Shown in pieces: positions 43,236-56,486 of a stretch of 64,000 nt of DNA (positions are counted from its first letter, which is position 1; each line of letters begins with the position of its first letter). Source of the DNA: Kappaphycus alvarezii (taxonomy: Eukaryota > Rhodophyta > Florideophyceae > Gigartinales > Solieriaceae); the NCBI GenBank assembly GCA_002205965.3, contig NADL03000054.1, positions 248,001-312,000 of the forward strand, read 5' to 3'. The translations under genes were made by a program, and so were the position numbers. The notes under the pieces are model-generated. The model was not told the DNA's origin and did no database searches. It saw nothing but the letters and a program-made list of their open reading frames with translations.

Positions 43236-44243
43236 TGTAGTGCAATTGGCACTCGTACTGTAGTACCACTGGCAAAGCTGATTTTACTGATCTTTTTATG
43301 ATCCAATTTTGTTCATGCTAGCGCACCTCTAGCAACAGGTACTATACAAAAGGGACAATGTTTTAATTATCTACCACTATTGGTCTTGGTGCTGTAATAC
43401 CCCCGAGTTGGACTGAGGGCGGGTAGTCCGGTCCACTGGGCCCCTAACTTGGACCTGAAATTTTCGCAGGAGAAAGGCACCTGTTAGGTCAAGTGTCGGT
43501 TTTACTCATCTCTAAATTGGATCTATGTTAATTGGCTAGCATTGACTTAACTTACCACACCGTCGTATATAACCTTAACTTAGGTAACTAGTATTTATAG
43601 CAACCTGGCCACTAGGGCCTTAGAATAGTCCACCCCGATTTTGGCTCTGAACCTGACTCCCAACTCCGCCTTTGCAGCGACCTTGCGAACTGCAACTTTG
43701 GCTTTAGCCGCGGTTATCTGCTCAGCTTCTCCTTCTGTTTTCTACTTTCTATCCTATATTATACAACCCCTTTCATTTTTTGTTTGTGATATTTGCCCAC
43801 AGTTGGCGCCTTAAAAACATGCGTATTCATACAAGTAGGAACTGTAAGGCTTAAGCCAAGGGTCCTAGGTGACAACGACTTTATCTCCAAGGGGGATTCA
43901 AAGCACTGCTGATCCACTGCTAAATCTCTTAATGTCCAATCTTGTACTCATGTTGTCATCGACTCGCTAGACTCTAATCTTTCCAAGGTTCTATTACTCT
44001 GCGGATCACAGTCCTGCCCTACAACTCGGAGGAAAATTACACCGTTCAGCCATACAAGGGATCAACACAGTTCTAGCTCCATCCAACTTCTTTTCGCCAT
44101 CTGTGGACTGTGCTACTGCACCGCACGGTGCTTATAGAGCAAGAAGTACAGACAAAAACCTATGAGTCTGGGTGTGAGTATGTTTTTCTCATTTTCTGAA
44201 GGGATTCCGTACCTAGAGGCGATCAACTGTGCACCGCGCATTG
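43236..44243 (+). repeat. Dispersed 1-kb repeat, copy A (gypsy-LTR-like)
   Basis: Homologous along its length to 56487-57470. It begins TGTAGTGCAATTGGCACTC. Near 43803 it has TTGGCGCC, a common primer-binding-site core of Ty3/gypsy elements, preceded by CCCACA. On that reading 43236-43801 is an LTR of about 566 bp and the rest a leader. GGCGCC is palindromic and a TATA-like CTCTATAAG lies on the minus strand near 44130-44140, so orientation is uncertain. Confidence 0.6.
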
Positions 44244-44614
44244 AAATAAAATAGAAAGACTTGTTCATTTCCCGGAAAAAATTTCCTTTGGTCAGTTTCG
44301 GAAAGGCATCTGGTACCATGTTTTACTTTCTCGATATGTATACAATTTCTTGATTATATCGAACGATGGTTTCTAACAGTCTAGTATGCTTCGGAGACGT
44401 CTACAGCTGGATCCTAGATATCTAGGCCCCAAGATATCGTAGTGGTAAGGATCTGTAAGTATGAAAATTTTCTGTCCATGCAAGTAGGATATCCCTGGTT
44501 TTAAGTAAATCAACAGTTGGTAGTTCCGATCCATGAGATTGGTAGTTTTTTGGCATCCTTTAGTGTTACAGATGCGAAAGGCTCGTGGTTTTGGTCTTTT
44601 AAATCAATTTGTTC

Positions 44615-45450
44615 CTATACAGCATCGATTGAATGGTTCAAAGAGTCTGAAACATTATAGGAAAGTCTGAGTCGATGCTTCGGGACACTGGCGCCGATGA
44701 GATTGCAGACTTGAGTTCCCGAAAAGCATTTTATCTTCCTCTTTTCCGTTTGAGAAGGAATTTTCGCTCTAAATCCTGTCAGAAGTTTCGCAATTTTTGA
44801 ACAAATTTTAATAAATATACGATAGTATATGACAAGGTCTAAGAAATATTTAACTTCAGTTTTTTTTTGTGTATCTTGCCAGTTCATATTACAAGGAATA
44901 CATGCGGCTCAACTTCGATAAATTTATCTGAGAGTTCAATGTATATATCGAAGATATTCAACAGTTGTTACTACGAAACTGTAAGTCTATAACTTTAGAA
45001 TAGTTTCTGGTTCTTTATATTTACAACATGTCTATAATAAGTTTAAAATGATCGCTCAATGCCTTTCTTTAGACAAAGATATCTTCTAATCATACAGCGT
45101 CGAAATTTTACGGTTGATTTTTTAAATGGGATTCACTGACGACAAAATTCACGCTTGAGCAATGGTGAATCCAAAAATTAATACCAGGAATCCAAACTAA
45201 GCACATACCTCTCGAGATACTGTCTGCATAATTCTTTTTTCTAACTTAATCTGATGATAGGTCGTGCGGTGGTCAACGATCGAGAAGAACTGAGCGCAGT
45301 TCAATTTATGAAAATCTACCAATTCTTATCGGGTGTTAATTGTTATTTATCATTGGTTTGTGCAGATCTCTGTAGTCGACAAGAAATCTTCAATTAATTC
45401 TTTTTTGGATAAAAAGTATTGGTGACCCCCATGGGCTTCTTATGGGTGTA
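44615..45450 (-). pseudogene. Ty3/gypsy reverse transcriptase remnant
   Basis: Minus strand, heavily broken. KKELIEDFLSTTEICTNQ near 45400, AQFFSIVDHRTTYHQIKLE near 45290 (the A-x-x-F-S-x-L-D-x-x-x-G-Y-H-Q-I block), FGFLVLIFGFTIAQA near 45175, then EVKYFLDLVIYYRIFIKICS with KIAKLL near 44850, the connection to RNase H. Order and spacing match gypsy pol. No LTR of the same orientation was found. Confidence 0.7.
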
Positions 45451-48400
45451 ACTAACCCCTCTTTTGAGCAAAGCGATCTGTTAATTCAGTAATTACCTTA
45501 ATAATTTCGGTGAATTTTGTAAAACATTGTAGTCCTGCGCTTTCTTCAAGTGTTGTGTTACCTTATGCGGTAATCATTTGGGAGGCCTCATTTGAAAACA
45601 TAAGAAAATACTTCATTTGTACATTTTCAGTAGGACGTCGGAGTGGATTAATAAACTGCTGTATAAAGGGAGTGAAAGCAAATAAAACAGGGAATATTTA
45701 TCTGAAAAATAGTCTAGAAGACAAAAAACATGAAAAACAAGATTTTAGAAGTTAGTCGGCTTTAAGGTTGTGATATTTGTTACTACGTTTAAATTAAACA
45801 GTAATCTTTTTGCTACGAATGGCTGCGTTACGAGATGCTAGCAACTATTTTTATTTGAATTAAACAGATTAATTGGAGCTACTGCAAGATATGAGCCTTC
45901 AGTATAGTTCTAATTTTTGACTCCCACAGGACTTTTTAATTCTTTCAAATGTTCGTTGGTACCGTTTATCCTTTTAGCTCTGTAGACATTTTTTATGATT
46001 GTAATGTAATACTTCACAGAAAATTTCGTCATAATGGTATATCTCAGTTTATCCACTAAATTATTGATGGTATATCTCAGTTTATCCACTAAATTATTGA
46101 TTTTCCCACCTAGAAATGCTTTTCGACTAGAAAACCATCCTCGAAGATTTCAGAAGGAGGATATTTCTCAAATTTTTGATCAACAATGGAAGGGAAACAT
46201 AATGCGTGAAAAAAGTATGCTTGTTTGATGTTCCGTGTGGGGCTTACAGAAGTTTAGAACTAACTACGAGTCTTCAATTAGTTTCAGAAGCCTTTAGGAC
46301 ATTTCTTGGTAAGATGTCTTTTCTGATGATGACGTATGTACCAAATTCTTCCATAAAATTTTCGCGAACCTCCGTCGTGAGCTTCTTGATCTCTATTTTT
46401 CCAATACCCATGAGAGCTGTAGCCTGATTCGTCGCGTTTGCTAAGGAGGGACGGTTTGAAATACTTCGTGGTTCCAATACTCTTTGCTGAACTGACTCAA
46501 CAAGTTCGGCATTTTTCATAGCATCTGAAAGAACAGCCAGCTACATGTATTATTCTTCAGTAGGCGGGTTTAACGGGATATTTATTCCTCCACGCTGATA
46601 ATTAGAATATTAGGGAGGATCTTGAGGAATTCTTTATTGAATCTGGGAACACACATGACTTATTTACATTTCCCTAGCTTGCTCCTTGCTGTTTCTATTT
46701 TTTTAATGTTGCGAAGCTATGAAAAATAGCCCTTTGTTAGGCTACCTACATTATTGACTTAATTCACTTGTTTAGTGTTCTGAAATATAGTCAACAAATC
46801 ATGATAATTGTCTACGAGATACTACAATGCAATTCCCGTAACATATCATTCATCAGGACCATGAAGGTAGTTTTTAATCTGCAGGACCCAGCTACTGATC
46901 GACCTTTGCCCACTGAAATTGATGTAATTGTTGACCCGTAGGGCGTTTTAATTTGTTTCAATGTACCCGGATTCCAATTCTTCCACTTCCTGTGCAGCAA
47001 TGTTGAGCTCTCTAAGGTTCCCAGTAATAGTTTCTTTTGTTTTTAAAAATAGATGTTCAAGCCTTTGGATAGTTTAGGAAAAGGCTTGTCGACTATTATA
47101 TTTTCGAAATTGCGACAAGAAACGAAAATACACAAGAATTCATGCAAATAATAAACAAAAAACTTAAGACACATCCAATTATCTTCCTTCCTTTACTAGG
47201 AAAAAGCAGTACATTTAGATTCAGTGCCAGATTTTCATGTTTAATTTTGAAAAAATTGGTCTCTTACAAATAAAGACCTGCGAATGTCTACCTTTGATGA
47301 AGCAATGCGATTGGCCACAGATCGCCCACGAACATTTCGAGTTCGAAGCACGTGATTGGTGGGGTCGACCTACCCATGTAATACTTGATTCTGGCGTATT
47401 CTGAGCAGTTTTCAATGATGTCACAGTGCTTTTATAAGGTAGAAAAATAACCGTAAGGCAGGAAATTTCCGGGGTGACCCAAAAAATTGAAAGCAATGTT
47501 TTATCTTCTGTCAGCACCGAGAAGCGTAATTTCAAACTTCTTTAGGAAATTTTTCGAAACCAAAGGAGGCCATTTGGGTGTCAAGATGGCGAGTAAGGTT
47601 ATTAGTTCGATGCTGAAAAGGAATATAGAACGGTATAAAGGACTATGGAGGTGAGGATAAAAGGACTGGTTGGTCAAGGTGGTGCAAAGATCGAGATTAG
47701 GGAGGTGGCGTCAATCGCTTTTTTGACAATGAAAATCTTTGGAGAAAACCGTGGTATTGAACCGCTGACACAGGAAGGTCCTAAAACTGCGAGCTCGGCA
47801 GTGATACCGAGACCGAAAGTGCTCAATCCATTCCAGAGGACCACCGCAGGTAACTGTATAGGATTTCCAGTGCGTAGGAATATTGTTCGGCCTTGGGTTG
47901 GTGACTACTCGACGTCGAAGACAGCTTGGCTTTCGGATGCAATGATTGGCGCTGTAGTTGGGGGAGACACGATATAGAATGAGCAACACTGTGCGTCCAG
48001 AGCGAGAATATGCTAAATCACGGACGCGGAGAAAGCGAAATGAGCGAGAAGAACCAAGGCGACGGGATCTAGGCCGTGAGTGAGAAACCGTAAAAGATTG
48101 ACGTGGGGATTGAAGAGGAGCTGTAAGGGATGACTCAGCCGTTAAAGACATATCACGATCATCAGAAGTGTCTTAAAGTTGGGCTCTGGGGCTAGTTGGA
48201 TTCCTTACGGTAGATTGCGGCAGGAGTATTCGATATACGCAGGACATCAGCAGGTCATCACAGTCCACGGGTCTCTGCGTCCTTCCAGGGGCCTTTGGGC
48301 TTCTGAAGGGGTCATAAATGAAGGTAATTTCAGAGTTTCGTTAGGGTAGACGGTGTCGAACGGACAAGGGAGTAGACTAATGTTCAGCATTAATTACATT

Positions 48401-51400
48401 AAATCATTTCAGTTTGGAATGATCCTGATTAGAGAACAATTTTTCGAACGAAGAGGTTGAGGTACGATAAGATGGGCGGTTCAATTGCACTACGGGTCTA
48501 AAATAAGTTTCAGAGGTTCAAACAATAATTGTCTCTTTTTAAAATATACACGTGGTTCAAATCAAATAGAGATATTAATTCGCGAGCGGAATTTAGGAAC
48601 ATGTAATAGAAGAGAACATACTTTCGACGCTACCAGTAAGGGGATGAGCCACAAGAGTTAAATTTACAGCTCTTTGAATACATATATGTATGAGGAATGA
48701 TGATATCAACTCTGGTTGATATCGAGAAATGAAGTTGGGTTCCCTAGAAAATTTGAGAAATTTATCCGATAATTCAGTTCATTCTAGACTAACATCAAAT
48801 AAAGTATGTAGAAGTTAGTCTACAGGCTAATCAGTAATCTGATTAAATGGAGAGTTTAAGCCTAAAGTCAGATTATTGAGTCCAAGTAGCCTCTCCTATA
48901 TTCCGGGTATATGGATGTAATATTGTACTTTAGAAATCCAAGTTGCAAAAGAAAAGTATAATACTGAGAACATTGCCCAGAAGAGGCTAGTGAAAAAATG
49001 TTTCCAGTGGAAAATGAACGGATTCAATGCCATATTACTACCGTTATCGTGAATTTCTTGATCAAGTTAGAAACGGTTAACTTCGGTAGCAGCTTCTTGC
49101 GCCATTCATTTGAAGCGGCTATTTACTAACAATTGACACCGGCAAAAGGATTTAGGTCGACGTGTTTCGAGGATTGAAAATCTGTAATCAGTTTAAATAC
49201 GAAAACTGAATCGCAAGAGTGGGGATGGGAACAAGTAAAATGGTTTGTATGATGTTTTTTGCCGTATCAAGTACCGATACGGATGGATCAACGAAAACGC
49301 AATACTTGTGAAAGTAAACTCTTGAACATACAAACTATACTTCAGACCCAGCAATAAAATAAAAACTTCTAGAGATAAAAATTTATTCGCTACTTTTTTG
49401 TCACGGTTCAGTTGAACAAAAAGGGACATAAACACTTCCTAAACAATTCAAACAGGTGGAAGTTTTGATGTACACATTTACACTGATCTTTTAGAAGCAA
49501 CTGGGGGCCGAGAAGTCCCATACTCAAACTCAGAGAGTTCAGAATCATACGGCAGAGCTGCACTTGTGTAAAAGATAGGAAAACTCCGAAAACAGTCCGG
49601 CTATGGTAAAAGTATCAACTATTCATTCAGAAAAGTCACAGTAGCACTAATTTCAAAATCACTTCTGTGTCAGAAAAGTGACAAATAAGCAAAGCTTAAA
49701 ATGAATCGTAAGATTTTCCTAAGATTGCTGTCTCGAAACTGAAATAATTGCGGTCATCTTTATTCTTCTTCAATTCAAGCCTTCATTCCTCAAATACTAC
49801 CCAGTAGTACCCTTTATCGTTCTTAAATATCCGATTGCCGAATCTTAGTTTGAAATTATCTCAGGGACACCTGACTGTGCTAACTGAAAGTTGGTTGTGT
49901 CTAAAGGATTCATCATACAAGTTTCATGAAAACCGAGTGATATTTTCTCATTCTTTCAAGAGTAAGCGGCTCCAAACCTCGACGAGGATCCTGATAAACT
50001 CATCCTACATATATCTACAATTAATTGTGGAATCAATATGCAACCCGGTAACATGAACGAAACAGAGGGGAAGTAAACAGCGCAAAATGTACCGCCAGGG
50101 GAGATATACGAATCAGGACCACTGCAGGGTATACTATTCCGTAGAACATTGCAGATTGGTCACAGTTTGGATTCATTTGTACCCAGTGTGAAGTTACAGC
50201 TTACGTCATGAGTTATAATCCCTTGAAAGTGCATTTGACAACCAAACCTCTATGGATAGAATAAAATTATGTGTCATCTGCTGTACTATTTGTAAATAAA
50301 ACAGCTCATCCATCGACATCAGAAATATCCACTCTTCCCGTAGGGACTTGCATCACCGCCCATGGTGAATTAAAATATAAATATCGCTAAACAAGCCGGC
50401 AGTAAAAAGGGTTATGTATGCAACACAAATGTCTGTGAGACGGGGAATTTCGCTATCCCAGAGCGTGTAGCTGGTTACTTGTGGAGCGTATAGCCGAACT
50501 ATACTGTATCTCATCTCTCAATGTATAAGTAGGCTTACCCTTCACGCTAAACTAGACATTTGGTAAATTTAACTGCTGCAGTCGACGTTGTTCTGTTTTA
50601 TTTTCTTCTTTCTCTTTAAGCATATAAATAAATTGAGCATCCTATTGAAATGTCACTTTCGTGAACCTGTGGCCCATTCGTATCTCAGAATAAGAGCCTT
50701 CAAACGCCTTACAGGCTTGAACGAGGCCTAGTCAGACAGGCTGCGAACATACCAGGGGGATTTAATCAGATCATGTGCCACGAATAGGCTCTACCCCATT
50801 TCTCTTTCCAACCTCTGTGGGTTACTTGATGATGCGTCCTACCACATCAAGGAGGCGCCCATATCGTTCTTCAGCTGAGCCTTGGACCATTATTACAGGA
50901 TGAAGGCCATTATTCTGCAACGAAACGCCGCGTGGATTGTTACCTTCAATTTTTCCTGCTTTTCGATTGAGCTATCAGCTATTTCCCAGTTGTTGGGCAC
51001 AATCCAATAATATAGGGATCTGTCGTGTTTAATATTTACACTGCGCAGCTATTGTATCTTGTTTGACCAGAGGTATTATCGATAGCTAAGCTGTAAGGCA
51101 TAGGGTAGGTACAAATTTATTATAAGAATTTTATTGAGCGATAAGGGCCAGGGCTGAGCAAATCGGCATTGCTATGGAATTGTGTTCTATACGCAGGGAG
51201 AAATTCCTGGTTGTGTCGAGAGAAAATGAAGGAGAAGCGAGGGCGCGCGGGGCATTGAAGCCGCACGGTGGATCTACTACTACAATGTTTCGTACAGTAA
51301 ATAACGTCAAAAAATGACTGTAACGCAACAGAAACACAGATGTTCTTTTATTGAGACAGATAAGCTGAATGGTACATATTCAATTTGTACAATGGTTCGA

Positions 51401-51652
51401 ATGTAAATTAATGTAAAGTAAATGAAAAGGTTTGAGGCAGGCGTTAATGGCTCTTCTCTACCCAGCGAAGAATTGTCCTGCGCAACGCACTTCTAGCAGC
51501 TTGCATACTGATGAAACTGGTTACTTTTTCTCAACGTTGAGTCGCAAAAATAGCTGATGCGTTGTTTTTTCTTTTTTTTCTTTTCTTTGTCCTTCTTTTC
51601 TTCCTCTTCCTCTTACTACAATCCTACCGCAAGCTACAGTAAATGTGTGCTT
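45451..51652. other. Long AT-rich TE-derived region, no gene supported
   Basis: 6.2 kb with short frames only. 46274-46519 and 46812-47000 on the minus strand could be upstream parts of the gypsy element (gag/protease) but show no motif. 47645-48151 has overlapping frames on both strands, higher GC, and no family. 51131-51337 (-) is unassigned. A pyrimidine tract lies at 51565-51615. Confidence 0.4.
46034..46101. repeat. 33-bp perfect tandem duplication
   Basis: ATGGTATATCTCAGTTTATC plus 13 bases occurs twice in a row with no mismatch (46034-46066 and 46067-46099). A recent local duplication in AT-rich DNA. Confidence 0.95.
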
Positions 51653-53225
51653 TCACAGTGCCAGTTGCACGCTCAAACATTATAGGCCACCATCCAGCAA
51701 TTCTGCTCAGCGTGTTGAGGAGATCTTTACTTTGCCACCACCCACTACATTACCTGACCTCACACTTCCTGGTGCGCTTTGACAGTTAAGCCCTCACCTC
51801 TGCTCCAACTCTTGGCTTCAGTCTTGGGACGACTCTATATAACATCGAGACCCGAAACAAATTCTCTCTTCGACGAATCCCTATGGCTCGTCTAGAAGCG
51901 CTCGTCTACCAATACGGGTCGTACGGGAAACAAATTCGCTACAAAGGGTTACAAATCACTAGCCGCTGCCTCACCGGAGTTGCTCGTATCAAACAGACTG
52001 CCGAGAGGAGTTTGGGTGGTAATACACCTCGGGAGAAGCTAGCGCAGAAAGCCGCACGGTCTGGAACCCAAACATTGGTGAACGCCGAGAACGAACAAAA
52101 TCCATGGCTTCAGTCGAAGCAAAGAACCGCGATACACTCAATTTAGATGATCCTTTTCTCGCTGATATCAATAGGGAAGCATTTTACTTCTGTTGGAGAA
52201 ACGAATTCTATCATATCGTAAGAGCCCGCGAAACTGCGTACTTCTATGAATTATTCGGTTCTCAACGGCGACAACTTCGTTTTGAAGCCCACAAAAGCGT
52301 CAAACTCGAGCTTTTTTGGAAACCGGTTGTCGGATTCATCTTATAAGGGGCCTGCCTAGACTTAGGTATTTACCTGTGTCAGCAGCTTGCACTCACCAAA
52401 AGCAGCTCTGATCTTGAAGAATATATCGTGTGTTCAGAATATCCACTTTGGAACATTGCAAGCATTTGGATATCAGCTGCAAAGAGGATAAAAAGAAGCA
52501 TGAAAATATGTATTTGTTCAACATGATACGAATTAGACGAGTATGGATCTCCAAAAGCTAACATTTCAGGGAGTTCTCGTCAATAAGTCTGTCGAAGTCA
52601 TTTTTCATCATCCTTCCCGCGTTGCCAAGATCCTCTCCATTTACTATTGGTGTGCAAAGAAATGAGGTCGAAAGCTCAATACGAATCAATCCATGGCTCG
52701 TCGCAATCTCCCCCCGAAGTCTCTTTCGTTTTTGCAAGTCATCCCGAGAATCTAAGAGGCTCCTCCATTGAATTCATGTGCATGTATGCCGCCCTTGCAT
52801 TGAGAGTTCTCGTAAGGTAAAATAGAGCGAGGCTGTTCTTATAAGATGAGAGGAAGCGGTCCGAGGCGTTCGTCCTAAGGCATAGGTACTTGAAGATGTT
52901 TAGGAACTTTAAAGACTTTGAGAAGGCGATCCATGGCTTCAATATGGGGTTTGTATTGCGTAAACCCGTCAACGTAGCTGAAAGATCCTCCTACGCTGGC
53001 ACCCACCGTCGCCTTTGGCGTGGTTGAATGGGCGCGTCGCAAAAAAAGAAGCCAAAAGTTGGAGCAGAGGCGAGTTTGTAACTGTCAAAGCGCACCAAGA
53101 GGTTGGAAGTCAAGTACTGTAGTGGGTGGTAACAAACTAGTTATGTCCTGAGCAATGTAAGCACAATTGCTGGAAGTTAGGCTGTACTGGTTTAGTGTTC
53201 AACAGAAACTGTAAAAGCACACATA
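51653..53225. mobile_element. 1.6-kb segment bounded by long inverted repeats
   Basis: 51653-51820 and the reverse complement of 53050-53225 share ATGTGTGCTTT, TCCAGCAATT, CCACCCACTACA, TTGGTGCGCTTTGACAGTTA (left arm has one difference), and CTCTGCTCCAACT in the same order: about 170-bp arms at roughly 75-80 percent by eye. Inside the left arm's inner edge is a TATA-like CTCTATATAAC near 51833, then an ATG at 51883. No transposase motif is visible, so it could be a non-autonomous DNA element or an inverted pair of solo repeats. Confidence 0.55.
51883..52346 (+). CDS. Unknown ORF pair inside the inverted-repeat element
   Basis: Not recognised. ATG 51883 begins MARLEALVYQYGSYGKQIRY, 50 bases after a TATA-like site, and runs 87 codons (GVARIKQTAERSLGGNTP). 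An overlapping second frame from about 52104 continues SVEAKNRDTLNLDDPFLADI, NREAFYFCWRNEFYHIVRAR and ends VGFIL at 52346. A single frame change near 52110 would join them into about 150 residues. It could be a gag-like or accessory protein of the element, or chance. Confidence 0.4.
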
Positions 53226-53742
53226 TACTTTAATGTGCGGTGAGAATGCAGTGAAAGGAAGAGAACTCAAAAACAGAATAGAAAGAAGGAAGGAAGGAAA
53301 AACCACGTATCAGCTAGTGTTGCGAAACAAGAAAATACACCACCAGATAGAACAGATCACATCTTCCATAATTAGAGTAACCCAAACATTCCCCTCTTTA
53401 CCATCGCAAATTATTTTTACTTTGGGGAACGTACGCAGAGGCGATAATTCTCACATTACGCACTTTCAGTGACATGGATGATGAAGATAAATTTTTGGCA
53501 TTGGAATGACGGTAGTCCACTGCAGGATCCTGGAAAATTTCTGGCTAAGAGCTTGCCTGTTGGTCTACTTCGGTCTCGTGAAGCAGCACGCGCGAAGAAA
53601 ATAGATTGTGCTATAAAAGACCAGATTTTACAACTAATTTGCCTATAGACGCGTGCTGATAAAATTACATGAAATATTTCCCATAGTTTACACTGCAGGA
53701 TCCAACCATAGTTCAAGCAACGAATCAGATGGTCTACGTCGG
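53226..53742. other. Spacer, no gene seen
   Basis: AT-rich, includes a short GGAA-rich stretch near 53285 and two copies of CACTGCAGGATCC (53518 and 53692). No coding motif. Confidence 0.4.
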
Positions 53743-54200
53743 TCAAGTGTAGCGGCATTTTCGAGCAGATAGCCTTAGAAGGAGACGATCATGTGATGCA
53801 ACTAAGGCGCTGATACACACGCCCCGGCTTATCACGCCTGTAGTCACACCATACTTCCACGCTATGGTCAGGATTGACTCTTTAAGCAAAACGATTGGTT
53901 GTGGATCAGGCGCACCGAGAGAGTTAAAGGAGATGAATTGAAAGGTGAAGCTCGGTGCACCAGTTTGTGTGTCAGACGGTAGAGAGGTTCCGCGCGACAG
54001 CTTGCGTTCAGGATCTTGCACCTTGTCACAGTGCGCCAACGTGGCAGCGCCGTCAACGAGTGAGGTGACAGTGGTTTGAGCGGCTGCTTTGAACGGAAAG
54101 GAGACTACGACATCACGCGTAACAGGCCGTGTCTCTTCTTTGCTCGGATCGGTACGTGATGCAACCGACCATGCTGTCCATATCTTCCATATATTAAAAT
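53743..54200 (-). pseudogene. Non-LTR retroelement C-terminal domain, third copy
   Basis: Minus strand. Frame with VVVSFPFKAAAQTTVTS, KVQDPERKLSRGTSLP, FQFISFNSLGAPDPQP and WKYGVTTGVISRGVC, ending SARKCRYT. It matches 10690-11678 and 9637-9901 in order (V-S-x-x-F-K, KV-x-D-x-E-R-KLSR, SLGAP) and adds a C-terminal RGVCISALVASHDRLLLRLS block not seen in the others. No upstream RT was found. Confidence 0.6.
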
Positions 54201-56486
54201 AACCAAAGATTGCCTCCGTCTGCCAGCAAAAGAATGGAGTATGGTACATTGCACACTGTGCAAACTGTCGCGGACACTCATGGGCCGCGACTGTTGTTTT
54301 TGGCAGAAGCCATGAATAGTGCCGTTATCAACAGGTGGCAGAACTATTCCATGGTGCTACTGGTAAAAAAGTACCTATGGAGCTATATGTAATTTTATAT
54401 TTCCATCTGAACGGCTATTTAAGACACTCCTCACCACCCGATTGGGGCGAAAGGAGGACAAGGGCTTTTTGGAGGCTAAGTTGCTGCCCTTAGAATCAAG
54501 CGTTCCACTGTACTAGCTAGCCCTGTAAAAATACTCAAGTACGGGACTGCAACAGCATCCCGGTAAAATATTGTACACATTCACTGTTCCTTCCTTATTT
54601 CTCCCCCCCTCACTTACCCTGCACATACCATATCGAGCGTGTAGTCTATCACGAAGTACAGTAGAAGGATGTAAGCTCCATTATTCAATTTTGTAGATCC
54701 TTCCATGTGGTTTGAATGCAAATTAATTGCACCCACAACGTCTAAAATATGCGCAGTAAATCAACACTGGCAACTGTTCTGTAAGGCTGCGGCTCATGGT
54801 TTTCTTCAAGTTTGCCCGTCCGCGGTGCACTGTGTCGCCGCTGCGTCCTTCTTTGTGTGAGAAAGATATCCTATGTGATAGAGGTTGGATAAGGAAGATG
54901 GGTGGAATGAAAGGAAGTTCGCCAGCTCTGGCCAGCTTTTACTTGGAGGTGCTCAATTCGCAACTTATATAGAACTATTTCGCCACACTCGCACTCAACT
55001 CTTACTCTAACTAAACCCTAGCCATCTGAGCGGGACACTCAATACTACCAATCATCACAAGACATGACATAGTAACACTGGTACAGACTCATGCCAGCTT
55101 ACAACTAACAAGGCACAACAGTGCACAACACTACATCACGTCATCATGTGTATGCACTAACTCACCAACTGCACGTAACCACACAATCACTACACGTCCC
55201 CAAATTCACAACACAACTCTTACACATGCAACGACATGTATACACGCAACTACTGTAGCCGCCACCACTGTACTTGACTAATCACCATGGTGCATCAACA
55301 CCCATCAACCTGTACTGTATGTCCACGTTTATACCTTTCCACTCTGTACTGCACAGCCGTACTGTACAGCATAGCCATATGTACTAGCTACACACGTGTA
55401 CGTCAGAACAACCCACTAGAGCCACAACACTTGTACGCACCACGTTGCATATGAGCATTTGCAGTAACCAATCAGAAGCCCGTTTCACGTTGAGTTTGAG
55501 ATGAGGCCCATATGAGCTTTCCAAACGGCACCCCCCAAAACAGCCCATGATCCCCTGCACATTTGGTTTTCAGTGACAGCACAGGTTTCACAGCCAACAC
55601 TGTGTAGGAAATAGGAATATGTACACCCTAACAAACTATCGCACAAGTAATACTGTAAGAAATGACCATTTAATGAGGTGCATGACCAAGAGTGTACAGT
55701 AGTTGAACAGACTTGCAAACTCATTCCATCCATATCCTTGATGTCTTCCCAGTGTTTGGACATCATGAAGCGATATACAGTAATAACTCGAAATAGGATA
55801 TAGCCCAAATACTTTACCTCGGTAAAAAATGTACCTGAAACAAGAAGGTGAAAATTTTCGGATGAGAGACGCGCAGCTTTGTAACGTTCCAGCATGTATG
55901 TCAACGCTTTCATTAGTTGATACCTCAAGTCTTCTGAATCGATTAAAGGCTGCTGCACTCGTCTGAAAGTAAAGGGTGTTTTCATCTGATTCATAAGCTC
56001 AATCTCGCTGTTTTCCCCTTTGGATCGGCGTGAAGAAGACGGTAGTGATCAAAATCAGAAAATTTGCGATGATTTTTGACCTTTTCTGGTTTAGTGATGC
56101 GCTCAGAGCTCAAATGTCTCTGAGTTTCACCTTTGGAGCGGCTTAGATCTGTAGCTATCGCACGTATTGACAATTACGTCGCGTAGAAGTCATCAATTTT
56201 GACTTTTCCAAACTATGTTGAAGTAGGTATTCTTGGCATTTTCGGGGGCTGTTGAGATGCAGAGTGGCTACCAAGGTTGAAATCTAATCAATCTAGTTGT
56301 TTTGGTTTTATAAAACTGGCTAGCAGTGGCGGGAGTAGCGAGGTAAGGGGAAAATGTAGAGTGCTTTAATATTTGAAAGATATGGCCAGTTTTGGCCGGG
56401 ATATCCTACAGGATGACTGGTATTACCTCTTTAATTTCTCTATAAACCCGGCATAAAGGCGGCGTTAGTGATGTGGGCTATATTAT
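54201..56486. other. Unassigned, with TACTG motifs and a degenerate frame
   Basis: 54950-55450 is a CA-rich stretch with TTATATAG near 54965 and, at 55250-55380, many CTGTAC/TACTGT motifs. Minus-strand frames 55991-56173 (SIRAIATDLSRSKGETQRHL, like a transposase helix-turn-helix) and 55485-55994 (FRRVQQPLIDSEDLRYQLMK) may be one decayed Tc1-like or other element; the assignment is weak. Confidence 0.35.

Noticed and set aside
46034..46101. CRISPR-like or satellite array
   Set aside because: Only two perfect 33-bp units with no spacers; a simple tandem duplication.
55485..56173. Tc1-type transposase or host gene on the minus strand
   Set aside because: Only one helix-turn-helix-like phrase was seen; no catalytic block follows, so it is left unassigned.
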